This document shows, piece by piece, positions 1 through 7,356 of a DNA stretch of 33,829 nt (position 1 is the stretch's first letter; each line of letters begins with the position of its first letter). Below the pieces are notes generated by a model. It did not search any database and was not told the origin of the DNA. It saw only the letters and a program-made list of their open reading frames with translations. The stretch spans positions 1 to 33,829 of the forward strand of contig JACOUI010000026.1 of NCBI GenBank assembly GCA_016177915.1. Reading direction: 5' to 3'. The DNA is from Planctomycetia bacterium (GTDB taxonomy: Bacteria; Planctomycetota; Planctomycetia; Pirellulales; S012-138). A program made the translations under genes and the position numbers.

Positions 1-1043
1 AGAACTCGGTCCTGGGTCGTGCGCCGCGCGCGCATGGCGGTCCAGAAATATGCCGGCGGAAGGAGCAGCAGGACGGCGAGATAGCTGTTGCCGAGGAACG
101 CGAGGAAGATCACCAGGGCGAGCGCCATCGCGTGAAACGCGTGGCGGATCTCGATGTAGCCTACCGAGTCGACCACCGTCGTGAAGGTGCGCCGAAATAC
201 GAAATAAACCATCACCACGGTGGCAACGACAAGCAGGATGGCGAGGATCGCTGCGGCTCCGAACTTCAGTTCCAGAACGGCAAACGTGTTGTTCGCCGCG
301 TGGCCCAGAACGGCCGGCCAGATCGAACCGCTCCGCCAGGCGATCACCCCCAGCCAGACGCCCAGCGGCAAAACTCCCAGCACGTGCATCCAGTCGAGAT
401 GCGCCACGGAAAAGAGGATCGCGCTCAGGCCGATCGCCGCCGCCGGGTGCCAGCGCTTCAGGAGCCGCGATTGGAGGTAGCCGCGGAACATGAATTCTTC
501 AACAATGCCCGGCACAATCCCCACCAGCAATACCAGACCTGGAAAGAAGCTGTCGGACAACGACCTGAAAATCTTCTCCACGAGCTTCATGTTCTCGCTC
601 GGCTCCGTGAAGAGCGCGGAGAGCATGATTGACGAGAGGAGGCCGAAGAGCGGCGTGGCGAGCGCCAGAAACGGCCACGACCAGATCGGCATCCGTCCGC
701 GCTTCAGCGCTAAGCGCTTTGCGAATCGCTCCTTTGAGGCTACAGCAGCGACGCAGGCCACGGCCAGGAGTACAAACTGCATTGGAACGACCGAGAGGAC
801 CAAGCCGACAGGAGTCGTTACGGATTCCTGCAACCACTTGGCCACGCTGGCTAGATTCGCCTTTGCACCTAAGTCCGTAATCGCCGCAACGAGGCTGACG
901 GCGATCGTCGCCGCCAGTGCGACGACGATCCCCACAATCGGCACGACGATCGCCGTCCACACCCGCGGCGGAGGCTCCCACGGCGGCGGCACCGGGACCA
1001 GCGCCGGTTCGCCCGGCGCGGGGCTGAGGAAGGGGTTCTCCAT
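1..1043 (-). CDS. CPBP (CAAX-type) intramembrane metalloprotease, C-terminus cut by window edge
   Basis: Translating the minus strand from the ATG at 1043 gives an uninterrupted frame of 347 codons that runs off the window start. The protein opens with a Pro-rich cytosolic tail (about 25 residues) and a hydrophobic helix. It then shows the three CPBP signatures: EEFMFR (motif 1, glutamate pair and arginine), FSVAHLDW (motif 2, F-x3-H), and HAANN (motif 3, H-x3-N). Several further hydrophobic helices follow. Known family members are multi-pass membrane metalloproteases related to Rce1 and to bacteriocin-immunity proteins; the substrate here is unknown. The start is preceded by only a weak purine stretch. 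The gene lies 200 bp downstream of a trans-sulfuration enzyme on the same strand, separated by an inverted-repeat element, so co-transcription is uncertain. Confidence 0.9.
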   Translation of the reverse strand, partial: MENPFLSPAPGEPALVPVPPPWEPPPRVWTAIVVPIVGIVVALAATIAVSLVAAITDLGAKANLASVAKWLQESVTTPVGLVLSVVPMQFVLLAVACVAAVASKERFAKRLALKRGRMPIWSWPFLALATPLFGLLSSIMLSALFTEPSENMKLVEKIFRSLSDSFFPGLVLLVGIVPGIVEEFMFRGYLQSRLLKRWHPAAAIGLSAILFSVAHLDWMHVLGVLPLGVWLGVIAWRSGSIWPAVLGHAANNTFAVLELKFGAAAILAILLVVATVVMVYFVFRRTFTTVVDSVGYIEIRHAFHAMALALVIFLAFLGNSYLAVLLLLPPAYFWTAMRARRTTQDRV

Positions 1044-1138
1044 TGACATCCGGCAGACTCCGCAAAAGCGTATCCTGCTCAGCAGCATTCCTAAGTCTAT
1101 CTTACGGGGGCGGACCGGCTAGGCCACCCGCTCGTGAA

Positions 1139-1242
1139 CGTGGCTGGGGTCACGCGCGCCGTCGCAGGGAGCAGGAACCGCCACTCCACGCTGCTTCCGC
1201 AGGGTGACAAAACTCACGCCGCCCCCGCGTGCCCCAGCCACG
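1139..1242. repeat. 104-bp element bounded by near-perfect inverted repeats
   Basis: The left arm at 1139-1156 begins CGTGGCTGGGG and ends CACGCG. The right arm at 1226-1242 is its reverse complement with one base missing (17 of 18). About 70 bp lie between them, with no reading frame I trust. The right arm ends three bases from the stop codon of the trans-sulfuration gene. It could be a small non-autonomous mobile repeat, or a long stem marking the 3' end of that transcript. I saw no second copy in the window and no clear target-site duplication. Confidence 0.6.
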
Positions 1243-1245
1243 GCA

Positions 1246-2391
1246 TCATGCCTGCGCCAGCGCCTGCGCCAGGTCGTCGCGCAGGTCCTCAAACGCCTCC
1301 AGCCCCACGCTCAGGCGAATGAGGTTGTCCGTGATGCCGTGCGCCAGGCGGTCGGCCCGGTCGTAGCTGGCGTGCGACATGGCCGAGGGCTGCTCGATGA
1401 GCGACTCGACCGCGCCCAGGCTGACGGCAAGCTGAAACAGCTTTGTGCTGCCGGCCGCGCGCTGGGCCGCCTCGTAGTCGCCCTTGACCTCAAACGACAG
1501 CATCCCGCCGAAGCCCCCTTGCATCTGCCGCGCCGCGAGGGCGTGCCCTGGATGATCGGGCAGGCCGGGATAGTGTACCTTCACCACCTTGGCGTGCGAC
1601 TTGAGGAACTGCGCCAGCATCATGGCCGTTTCGCCCTGCGCCCGCACGCGCAGCTCCAGCGTCTTGATCCCGCGCGAGCAGAGGAACGACTCCAAGGGAC
1701 CCATCACGGCCCCGGTGGCGTTCTGGATGAAGTAGAGCTTTCTGTGCAGTTCGGGATCGCGCGTCACCAGCGCTCCGCCCAAAAGGTCGCTGTGGCCGCC
1801 CAGGTATTTGGTGGCCGAGTGCATGACGATGTCCGCCCCCAGTTCCAGCGGCCGCGTGAGTACGGGCGAGGCCAGCGTGTTGTCGACGGCCAGCAGCGCC
1901 CCGTGCCGGTGAGCGATCTCGGCGCAGGCAAAAAGGTCGGTGATCGTCATCAGCGGGTTGCCGGGGCTTTCGACCCAGACCAGCTTCGTTTTCGGCGTCA
2001 GGGCGGAGCGAAGGCGATCGAGGTCGTGCGAGGGGGCGAGCGTGACGGAGATGCCCGCGCGCTGGATCACCTTGTGAAACAGGCGATAGGTGCCGCCGTA
2101 AATGTCGGCGCCGGCCACGATATGATCGCCCGCTTCCAGGAGCATCGTCGCGCAGTGCGTGGCGGCCATGCCGCTGGAGAACGCCAGCGCCCCCGTGCCC
2201 GATTCCAGCGAGGCCAACGTGGCTTCCAGGGCGGCGCGCGTGGGGTTGCCGCTGCGGGTGTAGTCGAACTTGCCCCACTCGCCAGGGGCGGGCTGGACGA
2301 ACGTGCTGGCCAGGTGGATCGGCGGCACGACCGCGCCCGTGGCCGGGTCCCGCTCCTGGCCAACGTGGATGGCGCGGGTGCGGAAGTGCAT
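1246..2391 (-). CDS. PLP-dependent trans-sulfuration enzyme (cystathionine gamma-synthase/lyase family)
   Basis: This is a 381-residue soluble enzyme of the Cys/Met metabolism PLP family, full length for the family. Visible features are the YTRSGNPT phosphate/substrate motif at residues 44-51, the SGMAA cofactor loop near 73-77, the ESPGNP segment near 141-146, and the [11 protein letters not shown] motif with the PLP Schiff-base lysine at residue 195. The C-terminal domain carries the usual RLSVGLE segment. The family covers cystathionine gamma-synthase, gamma-lyase and O-acetyl/succinylhomoserine sulfhydrylases, and sequence inspection does not separate these reliably, so no gene symbol is given. 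The ATG at 2391 is preceded by GGAG at 6-bp spacing. No neighbouring methionine or cysteine gene helps to decide the reaction. Confidence 0.93.
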   Translation of the reverse strand: MHFRTRAIHVGQERDPATGAVVPPIHLASTFVQPAPGEWGKFDYTRSGNPTRAALEATLASLESGTGALAFSSGMAATHCATMLLEAGDHIVAGADIYGGTYRLFHKVIQRAGISVTLAPSHDLDRLRSALTPKTKLVWVESPGNPLMTITDLFACAEIAHRHGALLAVDNTLASPVLTRPLELGADIVMHSATKYLGGHSDLLGGALVTRDPELHRKLYFIQNATGAVMGPLESFLCSRGIKTLELRVRAQGETAMMLAQFLKSHAKVVKVHYPGLPDHPGHALAARQMQGGFGGMLSFEVKGDYEAAQRAAGSTKLFQLAVSLGAVESLIEQPSAMSHASYDRADRLAHGITDNLIRLSVGLEAFEDLRDDLAQALAQA

Positions 2392-2483
2392 GGAAGGCTC
2401 CGTGGGCGTGCGTCACGTTTGTGGAGTATCGGACTTTGTTGAGGGGCAAACAAGCTGCAAGAATCCAGTCGCCGATGACCTCC

Positions 2484-2682
2484 GGCCGCGGAGCGGCCAG
2501 ATAGTCTAGCTGTGGGCGGTCAGCCCACGGGAAAGGCCGCCCCAGCACATCCCAAGCCCCGCAGGGGCGACAGAGCGCGTCACGCATCCCGGATGTCGCC
2601 CCTCCGGGGCTGTGCCACGTTTTTCGACGTCGCCTCCCGCGGGCTCCCGCCCGCGGCTAAACTATCCGGTCCCTTCGGGACC
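2484..2682. repeat. Cluster of five palindromic repeats upstream of pyrE
   Basis: Five perfect or near-perfect stem-loops lie within 200 bp. They are 2484-2498 (GGCCGC, loop GGA, GCGGCC); 2512-2528 (GTGGGC, loop GGTCA, GCCCAC); 2555-2572 paired with 2594-2611 (17 of 18 bases, loop 21); 2637-2656 (CCGCGGG, loop 6, CCCGCGG); and 2668-2682 (GGTCCC, loop TTC, GGGACC). The arms differ from one another, so this is a nest of different short palindromes, not one tandem repeat. I have the impression that such palindromes are common between genes in planctomycete genomes; that comparison is from memory. Confidence 0.7.
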
Positions 2683-2700
2683 AAAAGACCTCTCGGCTTC

Positions 2701-2735
2701 ACGACCGCCCACCACCAACCACCAACCACTATCCA
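2701..2735 (+). repeat. Tandem heptamer array directly upstream of pyrE
   Basis: From 2708 the sequence reads CCCACCA, CCAACCA, CCAACCA, CTATCCA: four 7-bp units sharing a final CCA and differing in the middle. A weaker unit precedes them. The array ends 10 bp before the pyrE ATG, where a Shine-Dalgarno sequence would be expected, and the gap is purely pyrimidine. It resembles, in period only, the heptamer repeats described in cyanobacteria. Confidence 0.6.
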
Positions 2736-2745
2736 CTTCCTTCCC

Positions 2746-3312
2746 ATGTACGACAAAGAGACCCTCAAAGCCCTCGTCCGCGAAAAGGCCCTCAAGTTCG
2801 GCGACTTTACGCTGGCCTCGGGCAAGAAGTCGACGTACTACCTCGACGGCAAGCAGATCACGTTGGATTCGGCCGGGGCGAAGCTTGTGGCCGAGGGGAT
2901 TCTCGAGCTGCTGGTGGGCGGTGCCCACCCTACCTTGCCCGACGCCGTGGGCGGGATGTCGATCGGGGCCGATCCGATCACGGCCGCGGTGGTGACGATG
3001 GCCGGTGTGCAGGGGCGGGCGCTGCGGGGCTTTATGGTCCGCAAAGAGTCCAAGGGGCACGGCACGAACCGGTTCATCGAGGGCCCGGTGCGGCCGGGCG
3101 ACGAGGTCGTGATCCTGGAGGACGTGGTCACGACGGGCGGCTCGTCGATCCTGGCCATCGAGCGCTGCCGCGAGTTTGGCCTCGTGGTCCGGGGGGTGAT
3201 TTGCATCATCGACCGGCTGCAAGGCGGGGCGGAGGAATTCGGCAAAATGGGCCTGTCGTTCCAGAGCCTGCTTTCGATCCGCGACTTCGGCATCGAGCCG
3301 CCGGCCACGTAG
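2746..3312 (+). CDS. pyrE: Orotate phosphoribosyltransferase
   Basis: PyrE converts orotate and PRPP to orotidine 5'-monophosphate in de novo pyrimidine synthesis. The protein is 188 residues, normal for the family. It shows LKFGDFTLASGKKSTYYLDG near the N-terminus (orotate/PRPP contacts), MSIGADP in the middle, and the PRPP-binding loop EDVVTTGGSS at residues 125-134. The ATG at 2746 was chosen because homology begins there; the frame is open further upstream but that part is repeat sequence. No Shine-Dalgarno is visible: the upstream bases are pyrimidine-rich and preceded by a heptamer array. Residues 57-62 are encoded by a perfect palindrome (2913-2929) that looks like an inserted repeat. 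The gene stands alone, away from other pyr genes. Confidence 0.95.
   Translation: MYDKETLKALVREKALKFGDFTLASGKKSTYYLDGKQITLDSAGAKLVAEGILELLVGGAHPTLPDAVGGMSIGADPITAAVVTMAGVQGRALRGFMVRKESKGHGTNRFIEGPVRPGDEVVILEDVVTTGGSSILAIERCREFGLVVRGVICIIDRLQGGAEEFGKMGLSFQSLLSIRDFGIEPPAT
2913..2929. repeat. Perfect palindrome inside the pyrE coding sequence
   Basis: GGTGGGC, loop GGT, GCCCACC form a perfect 7-bp stem inside pyrE. It closely matches the intergenic palindrome at 2512-2528 (GTGGGC GGT CA GCCCAC), which lies about 400 bp upstream. It encodes VGGAHP (residues 57-62) at a helix end before DAVGGMSIGADP, a place where a loop insertion could be tolerated. Confidence 0.65.
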
Positions 3313-3340
3313 CGACGGGCGGCCCGCCGCCTCCTACGAC

Positions 3341-3357
3341 GGCACACGGAGTGTGCC
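3341..3357 (-). repeat. Stop-adjacent palindromic hairpin after the TPR gene
   Basis: On the minus strand the TPR stop codon is followed after two bases by GGCACAC, loop TCC, GTGTGCC and then GTCGTAGG. The stem is perfect (7 bp), with no T-tract. The hairpin after the gene at 7357 has the same layout and the same 3' flank. It may end transcription without a U-tail, or protect the mRNA 3' end. Confidence 0.6.
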
Positions 3358-3359
3358 TA

Positions 3360-5636
3360 TTACGGGGCCTTGTGCTCGTCGAGCTTTCCCTTGGTCGCCT
3401 CGATGCGGTCGGTGTCGCGCTCCTTGTCGAGTTTTTCGAGCGCCTTCTGCCAAGCATCGCGGGCCTTGTCGACCTGCCCCAGCGCCAGCCGCACGTCGCC
3501 CAGGTGATCGAGGATGACGGCGTCCGGCGATTCCTCCTGCGCCGCCTTTTCCAGGTGCTTGGCGGCCTCCTCGAAGTTGCCCAGCTTGTAATGCACCCAG
3601 CCGATCGTATCGAGGAAGGCCGCGTTGTCGGGGTCGGTGGCGACGGCCTTCTGGCTCATGGCCAGCGCCCGGCGGAGGTTCTTGCCCTTCCCCTGGTCGG
3701 ACCAGAGATAGGCCAGGTCGTTGTTGGCGGTGGGGTCGTCGGGGAATTCGTCGAGCACTTGCTCGACCCACTCCTCGGCCTCCGGGAACTTGCGGCGGAT
3801 GACGTCGATGTTGGAACACACGAGCTTCGCCTCGCGCAGGGCGGAACGGGCGTCGGGCGTCTGGTTGTCGTCGAACTTCTCCAGGATCGCCTGGTATTCC
3901 TTGGCGGCCTCGTCGTAGCGGTGGGCGCGATACAGCACCCAGGCGGGGCGCGCGGCCAGGCGGGCGTTTTTGTCGTTCATGCCCGCCGCCTGCCGGGCCG
4001 CCTCCAGCGCCTCGTCCGTCTTGTCGTCCATGGCCAGGGCGCCGGCCAGGTAGAAGTGAAACGCCGGGTTCGTCTTGCCCAGGGCATCTTCATCCCGCCC
4101 GCGGCGAAAAACCTCCGCGGCCTGGGCGTGCTTGTCGGCGATCAAGAGGCCCAGGCCCCACATCATGATCACCTCCCCGCTGGATTCCGGCCTGGCCGTG
4201 ATCGCCATCTCGAACATCTCCTTCGTCTCCGCGTCCAAGCCCGCTTCGAGAGCGACCAGCGCGGCCGCGAGGGACTTGGAAAAATCGGGGTTGTCGGCCT
4301 TGGCGCCCTCGCGCGCGGTGGAGATGATCGCGGCGGCCAGCTCTTTGTCGGCGGCGACGGGCCGGACCTGTTGCGCGACGGGATCGAGGTCGCCGGCGCG
4401 CTCGACGACCAGGCCCAGCACATCGAGCATCGGCCCGGCCTCTTTCGTATGGCGATAGGACTCGACGAGTCCTCCGGCGATGCGGAACTGCAGGATGCGC
4501 ATCTCGGCGCTGTCGGCCTTGGCGTTGTCCAGGGCGGACTTGTACGCCGCGGCCGCTGCGTCCCAAGCCTTCTTCGCCCGCTGCTGCTCGCCGATGCAGA
4601 ACGCCAGGTACGGGTTTTTCTCGTCGTTCTTGAAAAGCTCCTCCAGCTTCGGCAGCAGGTCATCGGCCTTCTCCTGGGCTTTGAGGATCTCGCCCAGGAA
4701 CTCGTAGGGCAGGGCGCCTTGGCTCTGTGATTTGCTCTCGAAATACGCCTGGAGCTTTTCCATCGCCTTGGCCGGCTCCTTGCGGGCCAGCTCGACTTGG
4801 GCCATGCGGTAGGCCAGCGCGGCCTTGTCGCGGTCGACCGACTGGGCCGACTCGAAGGCCTGCTGGGCCTCGTCGAGCCGGCCGGCCTTGAGGAACGCCT
4901 CGCCGAAAAGCGTGTACGTCTGCGAAGCGTCGCCCAAGAGCAATCCGCGGGCCTGGGCATTGAGCCCGAAGTCGTCGGCGTGCTCGATGGCCTTGAGCAC
5001 GTCGGCGAAGCAATTGGCCGCTTGCTCGTGCTTGCCCGTGAGGAAGGAGAGCCGGCCGCGCTCCATGACGCGCACGACGTGCTGCGGCGTTTTCTGCTCT
5101 TCGGCCGGCTCGATTTCGAGGATTTTCTCATAGAGTTCCAGCGCGCCGGCGGGGTCGCCACGCTCCGTAAGGTGAAGGGCGAGCTGCTGCATCAAGTTCG
5201 TGTTGTCGGGGCGGAGCTTGACCATCCGCAAAGCGTAGCGCACGCCCTCCTCCATCCGGCGCTGCTTGAAGAGCAGCGGGACGACGTGCTCCACGATCAC
5301 CGCCGATTTGGGGTCCAAGCGGTGGGCCCGCTGAAAGAGGCGGATCGCCCCCGTCTCGTCGCCCTGGTCCTGCTTTTTCCGGGCGGTGCCGAAGAGAATC
5401 AGCGCTTGCTTGCGGTCGCGTTCTTCGCCGGCGCTAGCGGCGGGAATGAAGGAAGGGTCGCGCGGGTCGGGCGGCTGGTCGGCAGAGGCGCGGGCGGGGG
5501 GAGCTTCAATGGCGTCGTCGGATGCCGCGCGCGGCGGGGCGGCGGCGCTCGTGCACACCGCGGCCAACGCCACGGCCAGAATCCCCAGCGTCCGCATCGC
5601 GAAGGACCGCCGCCTCAGGAAATCGGTGTATCGCAC
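3360..5636 (-). CDS. Secreted tetratricopeptide-repeat protein
   Basis: This is a 758-residue protein with a signal peptide: a basic start, then the hydrophobic run LGILAVALAAVCTSAAA (about residues 17-33). After an acidic/Pro-rich linker the rest is built of helical pairs with TPR character, for example AEEWVEQVLDEFPDDPTANNDLAYLW, split here as a single TPR-like unit near the C-terminus, and FLDTIGWVHYKLGNFEEA just after it. At least ten such units can be traced. TPR scaffolds mediate protein contacts; no enzymatic domain is visible. The GTG start at 5636 is chosen over the internal ATG (5597) because AGGAGA at 5643-5648 sits 7 bp upstream of it. A palindromic hairpin follows the stop. The gene is divergent from nth. 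Location is inferred to be periplasmic; the partner is unknown. Confidence 0.85.
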   Translation of the reverse strand: MRYTDFLRRRSFAMRTLGILAVALAAVCTSAAAPPRAASDDAIEAPPARASADQPPDPRDPSFIPAASAGEERDRKQALILFGTARKKQDQGDETGAIRLFQRAHRLDPKSAVIVEHVVPLLFKQRRMEEGVRYALRMVKLRPDNTNLMQQLALHLTERGDPAGALELYEKILEIEPAEEQKTPQHVVRVMERGRLSFLTGKHEQAANCFADVLKAIEHADDFGLNAQARGLLLGDASQTYTLFGEAFLKAGRLDEAQQAFESAQSVDRDKAALAYRMAQVELARKEPAKAMEKLQAYFESKSQSQGALPYEFLGEILKAQEKADDLLPKLEELFKNDEKNPYLAFCIGEQQRAKKAWDAAAAAYKSALDNAKADSAEMRILQFRIAGGLVESYRHTKEAGPMLDVLGLVVERAGDLDPVAQQVRPVAADKELAAAIISTAREGAKADNPDFSKSLAAALVALEAGLDAETKEMFEMAITARPESSGEVIMMWGLGLLIADKHAQAAEVFRRGRDEDALGKTNPAFHFYLAGALAMDDKTDEALEAARQAAGMNDKNARLAARPAWVLYRAHRYDEAAKEYQAILEKFDDNQTPDARSALREAKLVCSNIDVIRRKFPEAEEWVEQVLDEFPDDPTANNDLAYLWSDQGKGKNLRRALAMSQKAVATDPDNAAFLDTIGWVHYKLGNFEEAAKHLEKAAQEESPDAVILDHLGDVRLALGQVDKARDAWQKALEKLDKERDTDRIEATKGKLDEHKAP

Positions 5637-5731
5637 GGAAAGTCTCCTGCGCTATGCGCCGCTCCGGTTGGTCGCGATGCCCGGCGGTTTCCCGCCGGAT
5701 CGCGCGGGTTAGCTTGCTTCGGCTATTCTAC

Positions 5732-5740
5732 GGCACACGG
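5732..5740. repeat. Half copy of the GGCACACGG palindrome family
   Basis: GGCACACGG preceded by CTAC matches the left half of the hairpin at 3341-3357. The other arm is degenerate (GGTGTCG). It lies in the 205-bp spacer between the divergent TPR and nth genes. It is short, so chance cannot be excluded. Confidence 0.3.
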
Positions 5741-5841
5741 CGGCTGGGTGTCGACGTCGGCCGCTGCTTGACAGCCGCCGGGCGTGCTTTGAGAATCACC
5801 GCGCCCTGCAAAATGCGGCAACCACTTTCGGACCATGGCAC

Positions 5842-6507
5842 ATGGCCAAGGACGACACGAAGCGCCGCGCCTTGCAAATCGCCCAGCGCCTGGCAGTCGA
5901 CTACGCCGACGCAAAATGCGCCCTCCGCTTCCGGTCGCCTCTGGAGCTCCTGATCGCCACGATCCTCTCGGCCCAGTGCACCGACGATCGCGTCAACAAG
6001 GTCACTGCGGAATTGTTCAAAAAATATCGCTCGGCCGAGGACTACGCGCGGGCCGAGCCGGCCGAGCTGGAAAACGACGTCCGCCCGACGGGTTTCTTTC
6101 GCAATAAGACGAAAAGCATCCAGGCCTGCTGCCAGAAGCTCGTCGAGGAGCACGGCGGCGAGGTGCCGCGGGAGATGGAGAAGCTCGTGCAGCTTCCCGG
6201 CGTGGGGCGGAAGACGGCGAACGTCGTGCTGGGGACGGCCTATGGCATCCCGTCGGGCGTCGTCGTCGATACGCACGTCACGCGCCTGGCGCGGCGCATG
6301 GGGCTCACAAAACAAACCGACCCCAAGAAGATCGAAGCAGAGTTGATGGCAATGCTGCCGCAGAGCGAGTGGATCGACTTCGCGCACCGCATGATCTGGC
6401 ACGGGCGCAAAGTCTGCACGGCGCGAACGCCCAATTGCGCGGCCTGCACGCTGGCAAGCGTGTGCCCGAAGGTGGGCCTGGCGGTTGTGGGAAAACGGAG
6501 AAAATAG
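5842..6507 (+). CDS. nth: Endonuclease III (DNA glycosylase/AP lyase)
   Basis: This base-excision-repair enzyme removes oxidised pyrimidines and cleaves at abasic sites. It has 221 residues, standard for the family. The helix-hairpin-helix LPGVGRKTANVVL (residues 118-130) carries the catalytic Lys124. VDTHVTRLARR carries the catalytic Asp143. The C-terminal iron-sulfur loop is intact, with Cys192, Cys199, Cys202 and Cys208 in the C-x6-C-x2-C-x5-C spacing. ILSAQCTDDRVN (41-52) is the usual N-terminal signature. The ATG at 5842 fits the homologous start; the upstream Shine-Dalgarno is weak. The gene is divergent from the TPR gene, and the next plus-strand gene is about 190 bp further on, so nth is probably monocistronic. 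Confidence 0.97.
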   Translation: MAKDDTKRRALQIAQRLAVDYADAKCALRFRSPLELLIATILSAQCTDDRVNKVTAELFKKYRSAEDYARAEPAELENDVRPTGFFRNKTKSIQACCQKLVEEHGGEVPREMEKLVQLPGVGRKTANVVLGTAYGIPSGVVVDTHVTRLARRMGLTKQTDPKKIEAELMAMLPQSEWIDFAHRMIWHGRKVCTARTPNCAACTLASVCPKVGLAVVGKRRK

Positions 6508-6517
6508 GCGACGGGGG

Positions 6518-6559
6518 CCAGAAGACAGGGAACAGGAGGCAGGGATCAGGGGACAGGTT
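6518..6559 (+). repeat. Tandem heptamer array of NCAGGRR units
   Basis: Six consecutive 7-bp units start at 6518: CCAGAAG, ACAGGGA, ACAGGAG, GCAGGGA, TCAGGGG, ACAGGTT. CAG is fixed at positions 2-4 and the rest is purine-rich; the first base varies. The array begins 11 bp after the nth stop codon and ends about 135 bp before the next start. It has the same period as the arrays at 2701 and 10432 but a different consensus. Confidence 0.65.
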
Positions 6560-6694
6560 TCTCGCCTGTGTCTCCCATTTGCGTCAAGAGAATCCGCTGG
6601 ACGGTCGATCGGACTACCGCCCCTTCCGCCGCGCTGTCCGGCTCCCGGACCGTACGCAAACACTTCACGCCGCGGAGGGACACGGAGCATTCCT

Positions 6695-7189
6695 GTGTTG
6701 CTAGCGGCGCTGTCGATTTCTGGCGTGTCGATCCCGGGCTTTTCCAGCGGCCTGGGCGCGCTGGGTTCGCTTTTGGGCCTCGTTGCTCCGGAGCCGGCGC
6801 CGGAGCCGACCGAGGAAACGGCCGCTACGGCCAAGGGCGATTTGAAGCTTTCGGCCCTGCGAAAAGCGGCCGAGCAACACGACCTGGCGAACATCTCGCT
6901 CCTCGACTTTGCCGACCTGGTCCGCGACCTGTACGAGGAAGGGGCGCTAAGCCTGGATGAGCTGCGCGACCTGGCGGCGATTCACGCCGAGGCCAAGGCC
7001 GCGGGCGAGGACGTCGACGCGCCGCGCGACGTGGTGGCGATGCTGGCGGCGAAAGTGCAATCGCTGCGCTCGCAGACGCGCTTGTCGCCGTCGGCGCCGG
7101 CCCTGGCCGCCGCGGAGCGGCAGCTCGATTGGGCGACGAAATTCCAGGCCCTGCGGGCGGTCTCTGCGCCGCTCGATCTGGTGGCGTAG
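6695..7189 (+). CDS. Hypothetical protein with Ala/Leu-rich helices
   Basis: A frame of 164 residues that I do not recognise. The GTG at 6695 is preferred over a much longer upstream extension, because that extension runs through the heptamer array and has no protein-like composition. GGAG lies just upstream, at 6684-6687. The N-terminus is mildly hydrophobic and Gly/Ser-rich (to about residue 28). A Pro/Glu/Thr linker follows (about 30-45). The remainder looks like amphipathic helices with acidic and Ala-rich faces, for example SLLDFADLVRDLYEEGALSL. No catalytic motif or cysteine pattern is seen. It could be a small cytosolic regulator or a secreted helical protein; the first helix is not a strong signal peptide. 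Confidence 0.55.
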   Translation: MLLAALSISGVSIPGFSSGLGALGSLLGLVAPEPAPEPTEETAATAKGDLKLSALRKAAEQHDLANISLLDFADLVRDLYEEGALSLDELRDLAAIHAEAKAAGEDVDAPRDVVAMLAAKVQSLRSQTRLSPSAPALAAAERQLDWATKFQALRAVSAPLDLVA

Positions 7190-7337
7190 ATCGGCAGGCG
7201 AGGGCATTCGCCGCACGGAGGGTGGGCGTCGCAAGCCGAATTCGCCGCCAACGGAATCTTGATTCGCCGGCACGTCGAGGTCGAGAGTGACGTCTGACTC
7301 TCGGCGCGGCTTGCTCCGCCCATCCTACGACTACGAC

Positions 7338-7356
7338 GGCAGGCGAGCCGCCTGCC
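7338..7356 (-). repeat. Stop-adjacent palindromic hairpin after the KOW-like gene
   Basis: The stop codon TAG (7357-7359) is followed on the minus strand directly by GGCAGGCG, loop GCT, CGCCTGCC and then GTCGTAG. The 8-bp stem is perfect and there is no T-tract. The layout and 3' flank match the hairpin at 3341-3357, while the stem sequence differs on both sides in a pairing-preserving way. Confidence 0.6.

Larger units (their letters stand above)
2392..2745. other. 354-bp gene-free spacer rich in palindromes
   Basis: This spacer lies between the divergently oriented trans-sulfuration gene and pyrE. I see no convincing reading frame. It holds five stem-loops (2484-2682) followed by a heptamer array that ends 10 bp before the pyrE start. 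Promoters for both genes must lie here, but I could not pick out good -35/-10 pairs. Confidence 0.7.

Noticed and set aside
1204-2442. 412-codon plus-strand open frame
   Set aside because: It is the mirror of the trans-sulfuration gene; its translation is Arg/Gly/Gln-rich with no motifs.
3201-4730. 509-codon plus-strand open frame opposite the TPR gene
   Set aside because: High-GC shadow frame; the minus strand has signal peptide, ribosome binding site and TPR units.
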